Source: Myxococcales bacterium
Lineage (GTDB): Bacteria > Myxococcota_A > Polyangia > Polyangiales > Houyiibacteriaceae
Assembly: GCA_019637115.1 (NCBI GenBank)
Contig: JAHBWH010000048.1
Span: 1 to 48,692 of the forward strand
Length of the DNA stretch: 48,692 bases
Reading direction: 5' to 3'
Below, in pieces: positions 34,089 through 41,361 of this stretch. The notes under the pieces were generated by a model, which ran no database searches, was not told the DNA's origin, and saw only the letters and a program-made list of their open reading frames with translations. The first letter of the stretch is position 1. Each line of letters starts with the position of its first letter. A program made the position numbers and the translations under genes.

Positions 34089-34252
34089 AGTACCTCGCCA
34101 CAGGAGTCTTGACCGGTTCAGCGTGGAGGATCGGCCTCGAGGTCGGTTCCGCGTCGACGAAGGACAGGCCGAAGCCTATTCGAGGAGGTGCGGGGCCGAC
34201 ATCGAGGTCGAGGACCGCGACCAACCGGTCAAGACTCCTGTGGCGAGGTACT
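34089..34252. repeat. 164-bp element with perfect 30-bp terminal inverted repeats
   Basis: The arms are 34089-34118 and 34223-34252. They are exactly complementary over 30 bases (AGTACCTCGCCACAGGAGTC and ten more), around a 104-bp centre rich in GAGGTCGG and CGACCTCG words. The right arm covers the stop codon of the minus-strand methyltransferase gene. The position between convergent genes would suit a bidirectional terminator, but there are no T-runs and the loop is very long. A MITE-like insertion is the alternative. Confidence 0.8.
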
Positions 34253-35297
34253 AGCTCCTCGAGGTTTCGATCAGCATGAAGTGGATCTCGGCGACGCGCT
34301 CGACGCGCTCGACCCGGAACCCTCGGCGCCCCAGCTCGTCGACGTACCAGCTCGCCGGCCGGTAGTGGCTCAGGAACGGGAGGTTCGCGACCTCGGCGTC
34401 CGGGAGCGAGCGCTGCTTCAGGTCGTAGCGCTCGCCCTCGAAGATCACGAAGGGCGCACCGGGCGGCAGCGCGCGCGCGACCGCGTCGAGGATGCGACGC
34501 GCGCCCTCCTCGTTCCAGTCGTGCAGGAGCGACTTCGCGATCGCGCCGTCGAAGCCGCCGGGGAGCGCGCCGCGTGCGAGATCGACCGCGTCGAAGCGCA
34601 CGGCGTCGCGCAAACGCGCGAGGTCGCCGCCCTCTCCACCGCGCCGCTCGAGGTGCTCGCGTCCGAGCGCACAGACGACCGGCGTGTCGACCACCGTGAC
34701 CGTCGCCTCGGGGTGACGGCGCGCGATCTGAATCGCCTGTTCGCCGTTGTTTCCACCCAGGTCGAGCCAGCGGCGCGCCCTCGAGAAGTCGTAGGCGTCC
34801 AACAGGAACGGGACGTGGTAGCGGGTCAGGGTCGACATGTAGCGGACCCAGGGGCGACTCGCGTCGAGCAGCGCCGCGTCGAAATTCGGTCGCGCGTCGA
34901 AGTGGAAGAAGCCGATCAACGCGCCCAGGAAGCGGTGGGGCTCACGGACGGCGCTCGCGTAGTGGCTGGTCATCGCGCGGGTGACGTGGCGCTGGTAGTC
35001 GAGCTGCGCCTCGAGGAGGTCGCGGTAGGGCAGGACCTCGCGGAAGCGCGTCGCGAGCGTCAGCTCGCCGTCGCCGTGCGGCGCCAGGACCTCGTGCTGC
35101 GCCAACAGGTCCATGAGGATCTCGAGCTCTCGCGCGTCGACGGCCAGCTCTCGTGCCAGCACGTCGGGGGAGGCGCCAGCGCGGCCTTCGAGCCTGTCCA
35201 CCAGGCCGAGCTCCAGCGCGGCGCCGACCACGCTGGGGCGGATGAGCCCGTCCAAGTAGAACGCGACGCGCTCCCAAGGGATCGCAGGATTCGTCAC
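34251..35297 (-). CDS. SAM-dependent O-methyltransferase (Methyltransf_2 type)
   Basis: 348 residues. The N-terminal ~100 residues form the winged-helix dimerisation domain usual for COMT-like enzymes (VVGAALELGLVDRLEGRAG, then VLARELAVDARELEILMDLL). The C-terminal Rossmann domain has motif I WLDLGGNNGEQAIQIA, the acidic SAM-ribose contact in VTVVDTPVV, and LLHDWNEEGARRILDAVA with the His-Asp-Trp sequence characteristic of small-molecule O-methyltransferases (catalytic His region). These act on phenols, enols or carboxylates. A GTG start at 35297 is used because homologues begin just before the dimerisation helix. Its stop lies inside the right arm of the 30-bp inverted repeat. Confidence 0.85.
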   Translation of the reverse strand: MTNPAIPWERVAFYLDGLIRPSVVGAALELGLVDRLEGRAGASPDVLARELAVDARELEILMDLLAQHEVLAPHGDGELTLATRFREVLPYRDLLEAQLDYQRHVTRAMTSHYASAVREPHRFLGALIGFFHFDARPNFDAALLDASRPWVRYMSTLTRYHVPFLLDAYDFSRARRWLDLGGNNGEQAIQIARRHPEATVTVVDTPVVCALGREHLERRGGEGGDLARLRDAVRFDAVDLARGALPGGFDGAIAKSLLHDWNEEGARRILDAVARALPPGAPFVIFEGERYDLKQRSLPDAEVANLPFLSHYRPASWYVDELGRRGFRVERVERVAEIHFMLIETSRS

Positions 35298-35303
35298 GTG
35301 CCG

Positions 35304-35576
35304 ATGATGGCATGGGTCGCGCGAGCCGACACGCTCCCCGACGGCACCGACCTTCGCGAGGTCGACCTCTCGGGCGCCACCTTCGAGCACGTGTACGTGA
35401 GCCACGACCTACGCGGCGCCAACCTCGCCAAGACCGTGTGGCGGTCGATGCTCGCATGGGTCGCGGCGTGTCGGCTCGCGCGTGCTCGCCGTCGGCCGTC
35501 GGCCGAAGGGGCGCGACCCGCCGAGCGCGGCCCGGTCGCGCGTGCTCGCCGTTGGCCGTCGGCCGAAGGGGTGTGA
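35304..35576 (+). CDS. Short pentapeptide-repeat-like ORF, probably truncated
   Basis: 90 residues. Residues ~10-45 fit the pentapeptide consensus (centre Leu/Phe, preceding small residue): LREVD-LSGAT-FEHVY-VSHDL-RGANL-AKTVW. Only about six repeats are present where functional proteins usually have dozens. The rest is Arg/Ala-rich sequence made by a 60-bp direct repeat. It starts 6 bases from the divergent methyltransferase start. It is either a short remnant of a longer gene destroyed by repeat expansion or a small protein of unknown role. Confidence 0.4.
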   Translation: MMAWVARADTLPDGTDLREVDLSGATFEHVYVSHDLRGANLAKTVWRSMLAWVAACRLARARRRPSAEGARPAERGPVARARRWPSAEGV

Positions 35577-35594
35577 CCCGCCGAGCGCGGCCCG
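35475..35594. repeat. 60-bp direct repeat, two units
   Basis: Two adjacent 60-bp copies, starting TCGCGCGTGCTCGCCG and ending in GAGCGCGGCCCG, differ at only a few positions (GTCGGCC/GTTGGCC, GCGCGAC/GTGTGAC). They span the end of the pentapeptide-like ORF and the spacer before the minus-strand JmjC gene. The second copy supplies the stop codon of the ORF. Confidence 0.9.
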
Positions 35595-35613
35595 CCCGCG
35601 CGACTCGCCGACC

Positions 35614-36387
35614 TCAGATCGCCAACCCGCGCGCGCGCTTGTACGCGTCCGACGCCAGCAGCACGGGGTAGGTCCAGGGATCGCACCACCAGAAGTTCAA
35701 CGAGATCGCTGCCTCGAGCGAGCGCGCGTGGTGCCACCACCGAGGCGGGATGAAGAGCGCGTCGCCAGGGCCGAGCGTCGCCAGCACGCCACGAGCCCGC
35801 GTCAGCCGGGGCCATCGGGCGAAGTCGGGCGCCTCGGGATCGACCCGGCTGAGGTGAGGCGTCGACGAGATCCACGGGTAGGCGTACAGCGCGCGCGCAT
35901 CCGATGGGGGAAAGAGGACGAAGCGCTTCGTGCCGTGCAGCATCACCACGAGGTTGTGGGGCAAGTCGAAGTGCAGGCGCGTCACCGTCCCCCGCCCGCT
36001 GAACCAGAAGTTGCTCCGCAGGCCGAGGCCGTCGACGCAGGGGCTCGGGACGCCCAGGTCGGCGCGCATCGACGGCGGGAGGGCGGTCGTGCTCACGCGG
36101 AGGTAGTGGCGCGGCTTGTCGGTGCCTTCCGTGTGGGCGACGTAGTCGCGCAGCCGCATGGGCTCGAGCACGAAGCCGGTGCGCGGATCGAGCAGGACGT
36201 GTCCGTCGCGCATCGCGTACGTCTGCACGACCAGGTCACCGTGTCGATCCCGCAGGAGCTCCGGCGACCAGCGTCGCGCGGGCCAGCTGCTCGCCACCTC
36301 GCGCACGATGACGGGGTGCGTGGGGGGCTCGCGTCCCCAGGGCGTCGTCAGGGTCGGCACGGCTGGGAGGAGATCGAACGCCCACAT
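35614..36387 (-). CDS. JmjC/cupin_8-type Fe(II)/2OG oxygenase, copy 1
   Basis: 257 residues with the cupin-like JmjC fold. The iron ligands are H139-x-D141 (VTRLHFDLPHNLVVML) and H219 in PPRWWHHARSL. The strand following H-x-D (GTKRFVLFPPSDA) and the LGPGDALFIPPRWWH motif are hallmarks of bacterial cupin_8/FIH-like hydroxylases. Such enzymes hydroxylate amino-acid side chains or small molecules. The divergent gene at 36470 encodes a protein of identical length whose ligands fall at the same residue numbers, so the two are paralogues. It has a start with methionine at 36387; the intergenic space to the divergent copy is 82 bases. A role in the same pathway as the radical-SAM enzymes is inferred from position. 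Confidence 0.85.
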   Translation of the reverse strand: MWAFDLLPAVPTLTTPWGREPPTHPVIVREVASSWPARRWSPELLRDRHGDLVVQTYAMRDGHVLLDPRTGFVLEPMRLRDYVAHTEGTDKPRHYLRVSTTALPPSMRADLGVPSPCVDGLGLRSNFWFSGRGTVTRLHFDLPHNLVVMLHGTKRFVLFPPSDARALYAYPWISSTPHLSRVDPEAPDFARWPRLTRARGVLATLGPGDALFIPPRWWHHARSLEAAISLNFWWCDPWTYPVLLASDAYKRARGLAI

Positions 36388-36469
36388 CGGGAAGGCAGCG
36401 TATCAGGTTCCGTGCAGGGCCCGTCCCGCTCGGTCGGCACGACGCCGGCGGACGAGTGTATCGTGGGGC
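36388..36469. promoter_or_regulatory. 82-bp divergent promoter region between the JmjC twins
   Basis: Both JmjC genes must be transcribed from this short space or from within each other's first codons. It includes AAGGCAGCGTATCAGGTTCC near the minus-strand start and GTGTATCGTGGGGC near the plus-strand start. The two GTATC words are in the same orientation 60 bases apart. No certain promoter or operator was found. Confidence 0.3.
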
Positions 36470-37243
36470 GTGCGCCTCACACCCTTACGTGCTCGCGCGT
36501 GGACCTTGCGAAGCGTGATCTCGGCCATCACCCTCGAGCACCCGGTCTGGTCTCCTCGGATGGCGTCCGGTTGGCTTGCGATGACGTGGACGGACGAGCG
36601 GCTCGCCGAGCGCGGCAGCCACGACCTCGTGACTTGTTATCGCACCGACGCGGGGCACCTCACGCTCTCTGAGCGGACGAACCTGTCCGTCGAGCGCGTC
36701 CCGCTCCGCGAAGCGCTCGACCACGTGCGGGCGGGAGCGGCGGCGACGCTGCGGGTGCGAGCCCGGATCGACCAGGAGCTGCCCGCCTTGGTCAGCGACC
36801 TCGGCTGGTTGGCACCCTTGGTCCGCGCCGGTCTCCTCGAGGCCAGCCTCTGGGTCAGCCCGGGACCGACCGTCTCACGATTGCACTTCGATCAGCCGCA
36901 CAACGTCCTCGTCGGCCTCCGCGGGAGCAAACGCGTCGTGCTCTTCTCTCCTTGGCAGACTCCATGGCTCTACCCGCGGTCACCGCTCTCGGCGGCGGCG
37001 CAGTTCAGCCGTCTCGACCTCTCGCGGCCTCTCCCGGCCGACCGCTCGTGGGCGCGCCGCGCGCGCGGCGTCGAGTGCACCCTGGCGCCCGGCGACGCGC
37101 TCTTCATCCCGGGCGGGTGGTGGCATTATGTCGAGCACGCGGAGCCGTGCGCGTCGCTCAGCCTCCGATGGTGGCCGCCGACGCGCGCCCCGGTGCTCGC
37201 GGCGGCGAGCCTCTACAAGCGCGCGCGGCGCCACTCTCGCTGA
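36470..37243 (+). CDS. JmjC/cupin_8-type Fe(II)/2OG oxygenase, copy 2
   Basis: 257 residues from the GTG at 36470. Ligands are H139-x-D141 (VSRLHFDQPHNVLVGL) and H219 (PGGWWHYVEHAEP), at exactly the same residue numbers as in the divergent twin. Shared blocks include GSKRVVLFSPWQTPWLYPRS and LAPGDALFIPGGWWH. The N-terminal half is more divergent (DHVRAGAAATLRVRARIDQE), so substrate preference probably differs. The pair likely arose by inverted duplication and then specialised. The 3' end, with its stop codon, is tandemly repeated downstream. A later start (internal Met, residue 31) is possible but would break the equal length. Confidence 0.85.
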   Translation: MRLTPLRARAWTLRSVISAITLEHPVWSPRMASGWLAMTWTDERLAERGSHDLVTCYRTDAGHLTLSERTNLSVERVPLREALDHVRAGAAATLRVRARIDQELPALVSDLGWLAPLVRAGLLEASLWVSPGPTVSRLHFDQPHNVLVGLRGSKRVVLFSPWQTPWLYPRSPLSAAAQFSRLDLSRPLPADRSWARRARGVECTLAPGDALFIPGGWWHYVEHAEPCASLSLRWWPPTRAPVLAAASLYKRARRHSR

Positions 37244-37309
37244 CTCGCGCGATGGCGCCACTCTCGTCGACTCGCGCGAGTGCGCGCCCCACTCGTTGGC
37301 TCGCGCGAG
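37227..37309. repeat. ~27-bp tandem repeat of the JmjC copy-2 3' end
   Basis: Three units of about 27-28 bp (GGCGCCACTCTCGCTGACTC and seven more bases). The first contains the final His-Ser-Arg codons and TGA of the oxygenase gene; the two following copies are outside the gene and diverge increasingly. The remaining 74 bases to the next gene hold nothing recognisable. Confidence 0.85.
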
Positions 37310-37383
37310 CACATGCCGTTCCCGAGCAGCCTCGATCGCGCTCTCGCCTGCGGGGCCGCGGAGGAGCGCTCCACGGGTCGCGC

Positions 37384-39195
37384 TCAGCCCGCGGCGAGCA
37401 CCGGGCGCAGCTCGGCGTCACCGTGGAGCTCCAGGTAACCCTGCCGAAGCCCATAGCAGCGCGACTCGAGCGCGCAGCCCTTGCACGCCTCGGTCTTGAC
37501 GAACTCGCCGCCATCCTCGGCGACCTCGGAGAGCTGGAAGTAGGCCGCGAGGGGTCTCGGGACGAGGCAGAGCGGGATGCCACACATCGACTCGAACCCT
37601 CCGAGGGGGAGCCCTCGCGACTCCGCGAGGGCGACCGCCTGCGCGAGCAGCGGCAGGACCTCGCCGTAGCTCGGCACGAGGGAGCGGTCGCGCGGGACGA
37701 CGTCGGTCGACGGCGCGACGAAGGAGAGGGTTGCGTAGACGCCAGGCCACCGATCCGCGAGCAGCGCGACCCAGGCGGGCAGCTCTTGGGCGTTGGTCTG
37801 CGAGATGACGAAGTTCAGCTGCACCACGACGCCGAGCGCCACGAGGTGGTCGACGCCGCGGAGCGTCTTCGCGAAGGTCCCCGGGGCGTGGGTGACCGCG
37901 TCCGAGACCTCCGCGCTCGCCCCGTGAAGGGAGACGAACGCCTCGTCGAGCCCTGCCTCGACGAGGGCCTCGGCGAGGGCGCGGTCGGCGAGCCGCACCG
38001 CGTTGGTCTGCATCAGCACCGGCCGCGAGGAGAGCGACTTGGCGAGGCGCACGTACTCGACGATGCGTGGGTGCAGCGTCGGCTCACCCCCCGAGAGCGT
38101 GACCTTGTGGCCTGCGAGGGCGGCCTCCCGGATGGCGGCCTCGACGACGTCGTCGGCCGCCTTCGGGAGGTGCGTCGAGACGAAGCAGAAGCCGCAGGCC
38201 TGATTGCATTGGAAGAGCACACGGATGATCGCCTCGACCACGTCGCCCGACGCCGGGTCGCGATAGCGATTGAGGGTGACGAGCTCGCGCGCGATCTGCT
38301 CTTCGACCGACGAGATGATCGACAAGCGACGCCGCGTTCGGTCGGTGCGCGGCGGCGTCATGCGCGGGGGACCGTCGCGCTCGAGGACCACGCGAGGGAT
38401 CCCGGAGCAACGATCGCGCACGAGGCACGGCTCACAGGCTTCGACGAAAGCGTGGTCGGGCGGGGGAGCGACGTTCGGCGTCATCGAGTAGAGGTGCGCG
38501 ACGCGGCCCGCGTCCTCGTGCACGCACGGCGGCGGGCCGCTCCCTGGGGCGAGCCTCGACACGAGGCCGACGCGGCGCGCGGCATCCTCGACCGCGCGCA
38601 CGACCTCGCCCGCGCGGTCGTAGCCGACGAGCTCTGATGGATCGGGGGAGCTGACGGGCAAGCGCAGGACGAGCGCATGGACGCGACCTCCGAACCGCTC
38701 GCGCAAGAACGCCGGGAGGGCCGGGAGGTCGTCGAGCGTCGAGCGGACGATCGCCGCTTGGACGTCGACGCGCAGGGCCGCGTCCAGGCAAGCGTCGATC
38801 CCTCGGAGGGTGGCGAGGAAGCCGCCGGGGTCGTGCGTGATGCGGTCGACGACCTCCGCGCGGGCGGCCGAGAGGTTCACGAGCACCTCGTCGAGGCCCG
38901 CCGCGGCGAGGGCGCGGGCTCCGGCGTCGTCGACGAGGGTCCCGTTCGTCTCCAGCGCCACCCGCTCGGCGCCCAGTCGGCGCGCGGCCGCGACCAAGGC
39001 GGCGAGGTCTCGGCGCAGGGTCGGCTCCCCGCCGCTCAGCACGATCCGCTTCCCTCCCGAGCGGATGGCCGCCCCGATGCGGGCCTCCACCGCCGCGCGC
39101 GAGATCCAGCGCAGGTCGTCCGTCGCGAGGCGATCCGTGCAGTACGTGCAGCGCTGATTGCACCGCAGGTTCGTCTGGATCAGCTCGCTCCGCAC
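37384..39195 (-). CDS. Tandem double radical-SAM enzyme, each half with its own auxiliary motif
   Basis: 603 residues made of two complete radical-SAM modules. Module 1: C12, C16 and C19 (LRCNQRCTYCTD), RIVLSGGEPTLRRDL, RVALETNGTLV, closing with PPPCVH and ACEPCLVRDRCSGI near residue 285. Module 2: C330, C334 and C337 (FQCNQACGFCFVS), KVTLSGGEPTLHPRI, VLMQTNAVRLAD, VSLHGASAEVSDAV, closing with CGIPLCLVP and ACKGCALESRCYGLRQGY. Each half is the size and shape of the single-module enzyme at 20990-21928. Two different reactions, or two rounds of one, on a single substrate are likely. GTG start at 39195. It is on its own minus-strand transcript, with the hydrolase gene 169 bases upstream. Confidence 0.88.
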   Translation of the reverse strand: MRSELIQTNLRCNQRCTYCTDRLATDDLRWISRAAVEARIGAAIRSGGKRIVLSGGEPTLRRDLAALVAAARRLGAERVALETNGTLVDDAGARALAAAGLDEVLVNLSAARAEVVDRITHDPGGFLATLRGIDACLDAALRVDVQAAIVRSTLDDLPALPAFLRERFGGRVHALVLRLPVSSPDPSELVGYDRAGEVVRAVEDAARRVGLVSRLAPGSGPPPCVHEDAGRVAHLYSMTPNVAPPPDHAFVEACEPCLVRDRCSGIPRVVLERDGPPRMTPPRTDRTRRRLSIISSVEEQIARELVTLNRYRDPASGDVVEAIIRVLFQCNQACGFCFVSTHLPKAADDVVEAAIREAALAGHKVTLSGGEPTLHPRIVEYVRLAKSLSSRPVLMQTNAVRLADRALAEALVEAGLDEAFVSLHGASAEVSDAVTHAPGTFAKTLRGVDHLVALGVVVQLNFVISQTNAQELPAWVALLADRWPGVYATLSFVAPSTDVVPRDRSLVPSYGEVLPLLAQAVALAESRGLPLGGFESMCGIPLCLVPRPLAAYFQLSEVAEDGGEFVKTEACKGCALESRCYGLRQGYLELHGDAELRPVLAAG

Positions 39196-39364
39196 GAGTG
39201 CACTCTACCGGTGCCTCGCACCGCCGGACACCTCGTCGGGGAGATGGCGTCAGCTTCCTCCGGAGATCGCCAGCCCCCCGCTTCGAACGATTCCACTTCG
39301 AAGCGCTCGCTTTGCTCGCTGCGCGCCGCCCAGTAGAGCGGCTTGCGAAGCGGCCGAGCTTCTT
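39196..39364. other. Spacer with no recognisable gene
   Basis: 169 bases between the hydrolase stop and the double radical-SAM start. It contains an imperfect internal duplication of TTCGAACGATTCCACTTCGAAGC-like words around 39285-39310 (TTCGAA twice, 20 bases apart). No coding frame in it resembles a protein. It should contain the promoter of the double radical-SAM gene. Confidence 0.4.
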
Positions 39365-40366
39365 TCAGCCCGTCCGCTGGTGGACGAAGCGCGCGATCTT
39401 CGCCATGCCCGACTGGGCGCGGGGGCTGAGATCCGCGAAGAGCGGGTAGACGTGGATCTCGTCGGGCTCGACGTGCAGCTCGACCTCGACGCCCGCGTCC
39501 CGCGCACGCGCCGCAAAGCGCCGCGCGTCGTCGACGATCGCCTCGACCTCGCCCGCGAGCACGAGCAGCGGCGGCAGCCCGCGGAGCTCGGCGTGGACGG
39601 GAGAGACCCGAGGGTCGACGAGCGGGAGGGCGCCAGCGTAGGCGTTGCGGAAGTAGGCGCTCTTCTCGGGGAAGATGTAGTCGTAGCGTGTGGTGCGGGC
39701 CGAGGACTCGCCGCTGAGGTCCGTCCACGGTGAGATCAGCACCCCGCCTGCGGGCATCGGCAAGCCCGCGTCGCGGAGGGCGACGAGCGTCGCGGCGGTC
39801 AGCCCGCCACCGGCCGAGTCTCCAGCGATGACGAGCTGCTGGGGTGAGCGCTCGGCGAGGAGGGCCTCGTAGGCGCGCAGCGCGTCCTCGATCGCTGCGG
39901 GGCACGGGTGCTCGGGCGCCAGGCGGTAGTCGACCCCCACGACCTCGACGTGCCCGACGTGGGCGAGCCCCGCGAACATGCCGAGGTGCGAGCGCGTCGA
40001 GCCGAGCGCGTAGGCGCCTCCGTGCAGGTAGAGCACGGTCCCGCGCGTCGGTAGCCGCTCGCCCGTCACGCGATGCTTCGGCAACACCCGCACCCCGGCG
40101 ACCCCGCCGAGCACGAGCTCCTCGCGGACGACGCGATCACGCCGGACCTCGCGCTCGCCGATTCGGTCCATCGCCTTGCGGAGCCGCGTCACCTTCGGGA
40201 TGGCCTCGGGTGAGGCGCTCACGCCGAACTGGATGCGCAGGAGCTCGACTAGGGTCTCGTAGCGGAACGACCAGCTCGGCCGCCGGGGACCACGGCGGAG
40301 CCGCCGGCTCGCGGTGCGGAAGGTCGCTCGACCGACCTGCTCGAGGGTGCGTCGATAGGCTCGCAT
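39365..40366 (-). CDS. Alpha/beta hydrolase of the hormone-sensitive-lipase (HSL) family
   Basis: 333 residues. The oxyanion-hole motif is YLHGGAYALGS. The nucleophile is Ser184 in IAGDSAGGGL. The acidic residue is expected in the LAGEVEAIVDD region, and the catalytic His is 305 in DEIHVYPLF. The family hydrolyses short-chain esters, lactones or amides in the cytosol. The N-terminal ~70 residues are basic (RTASRRLRRGPRRPSW) and may associate with membrane or cap the active site. It sits on the edge of the radical-SAM/oxygenase locus, and could remove a protecting or leader group, but it may equally be an unrelated esterase. The ATG at 40366 was chosen; the frame is open further upstream without protein-like sequence. 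Confidence 0.88.
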   Translation of the reverse strand: MRAYRRTLEQVGRATFRTASRRLRRGPRRPSWSFRYETLVELLRIQFGVSASPEAIPKVTRLRKAMDRIGEREVRRDRVVREELVLGGVAGVRVLPKHRVTGERLPTRGTVLYLHGGAYALGSTRSHLGMFAGLAHVGHVEVVGVDYRLAPEHPCPAAIEDALRAYEALLAERSPQQLVIAGDSAGGGLTAATLVALRDAGLPMPAGGVLISPWTDLSGESSARTTRYDYIFPEKSAYFRNAYAGALPLVDPRVSPVHAELRGLPPLLVLAGEVEAIVDDARRFAARARDAGVEVELHVEPDEIHVYPLFADLSPRAQSGMAKIARFVHQRTG

Positions 40367-40452
40367 CGGACGGAAGGGTACTCGCCACGAGTGAAAGTGC
40401 GACACGCCTTCACCAAGCGGCGGCGGACGACCCTCGGATGGGGAGGTCGTGA

Positions 40453-40959
40453 TCACTCGTCGGTGAGCGCCCCGAACCCTTGGGCCGCGCACGCGCCGAC
40501 GTCGGTGCTCGTGATCTGCAGCGCGACCCAGATCCCCAGCAGGATCGCGACGGACGCTCTGAGGACGACGCGGATGACGAAGCCACGGTCTCGCCGCCGC
40601 AGCGCGCGGACGTCTGGGTCGGCGAGGTCGACCTGGGCTCGAGCCGCCTCCTCGATCTCGGCCGGCGAGACGAGCGCGCCGGAGTCGAGCCCGGTCTCGG
40701 CCTCCCCGGACCCAGCTTCGGTCTCGGTCTCGGGCGGGGGCGCCCCAGCCTCGGACCCGGACCCAGTCTCGGACGCGGACGCGGACGCGGACCCGGCCCC
40801 GGACGCGGACGCGGACGCGGCCCCGGCCCCGGACCCGGCCCCGGTCTCGGACCCGGCCCCGAACTCGGACCCGGCCCCGGACTCGGCCCCGGAGTCGGAA
40901 CCGGACACCCCATCGGTGTCCGACCTCATCCGCTCGTCTGCCTCCGCGTCCGGCTTCAC
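40453..40959 (-). CDS. Low-complexity Ser/Gly/Ala/Glu-rich protein with one membrane segment
   Basis: 168 residues from GTG at 40959 (158 from ATG at 40929). Residues ~12-90 are made of Gly/Ser/Ala/Glu dipeptide-like text generated by hexanucleotide repeats in the DNA. The remaining part looks like a real conserved tail: VSPAEIEEAARAQVDLADPD, then a single hydrophobic helix (about residues 129-148, VIRVVLRASVAILLGIWVAL) and a short C-terminus with Cys. Probably a small tail-anchored membrane protein. Function unknown. Confidence 0.5.
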   Translation of the reverse strand: MKPDAEADERMRSDTDGVSGSDSGAESGAGSEFGAGSETGAGSGAGAASASASGAGSASASASETGSGSEAGAPPPETETEAGSGEAETGLDSGALVSPAEIEEAARAQVDLADPDVRALRRRDRGFVIRVVLRASVAILLGIWVALQITSTDVGACAAQGFGALTDE

Positions 40960-41037
40960 GCCCCGAATGTGTCACTCGGGCTCAGACACGCCAACTGCTC
41001 TTCCCACCGGGGCACGAGCCGCGTAGTCTCGCCCATC

Positions 41038-41361
41038 ATGCAGACGCTGGACCGGGAGGACCGCCTCCGCCTCATGAAGTTCATCTGCTCCTTCGCGTGG
41101 GCGGACCTCGAGGTGCAAGACGCAGAGCGGAAGTTCGTGCACCGGCTGGTGGCGGAGCTCGAGCTCGACGACGCCGAGAAGGCGAAGGTCGAGGATTGGC
41201 TCGAGGTGCCTCCCCCGGCCGAAGAGGTCGATCCCGCGGACATCCCCAAGGCGCATCGGCAGCTCTTCCTCGACACCGTGCGCGCGATCATCGTCGCCGA
41301 CGGTAAGGTCGACGCGGACGAGGCCGAGAGCTTCGCGCTGCTCGAAGCGCTCCTGCGCTGA
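41038..41361 (+). CDS. TerB-like small helical protein
   Basis: 107 residues, all helical, with the TerB-family pattern: LRLMKFICSFAWADLEVQDAE near the N-terminus (Asp-x-Glu in the first acidic loop) and TVRAIIVADGKVDADEAESF near the C-terminus (the repeated D-G-x-V-D-x-x-E loop). TerB domains bind divalent metal and are found in tellurite-resistance and many stress or membrane-associated contexts. Here no other ter gene is present, so tellurite resistance should not be assumed. The ATG at 41038 is 78 bases from the divergent low-complexity gene. Confidence 0.75.
   Translation: MQTLDREDRLRLMKFICSFAWADLEVQDAERKFVHRLVAELELDDAEKAKVEDWLEVPPPAEEVDPADIPKAHRQLFLDTVRAIIVADGKVDADEAESFALLEALLR

Noticed and set aside
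34089-34252. Intrinsic terminator
   Set aside because: The loop is over 100 bases and neither arm is followed by a T-run, so a standard rho-independent terminator does not fit. Kept as an inverted-repeat element.
41038-41361. Tellurite-resistance function for the TerB-like protein
   Set aside because: No other ter genes are present, and TerB domains occur in many unrelated settings.
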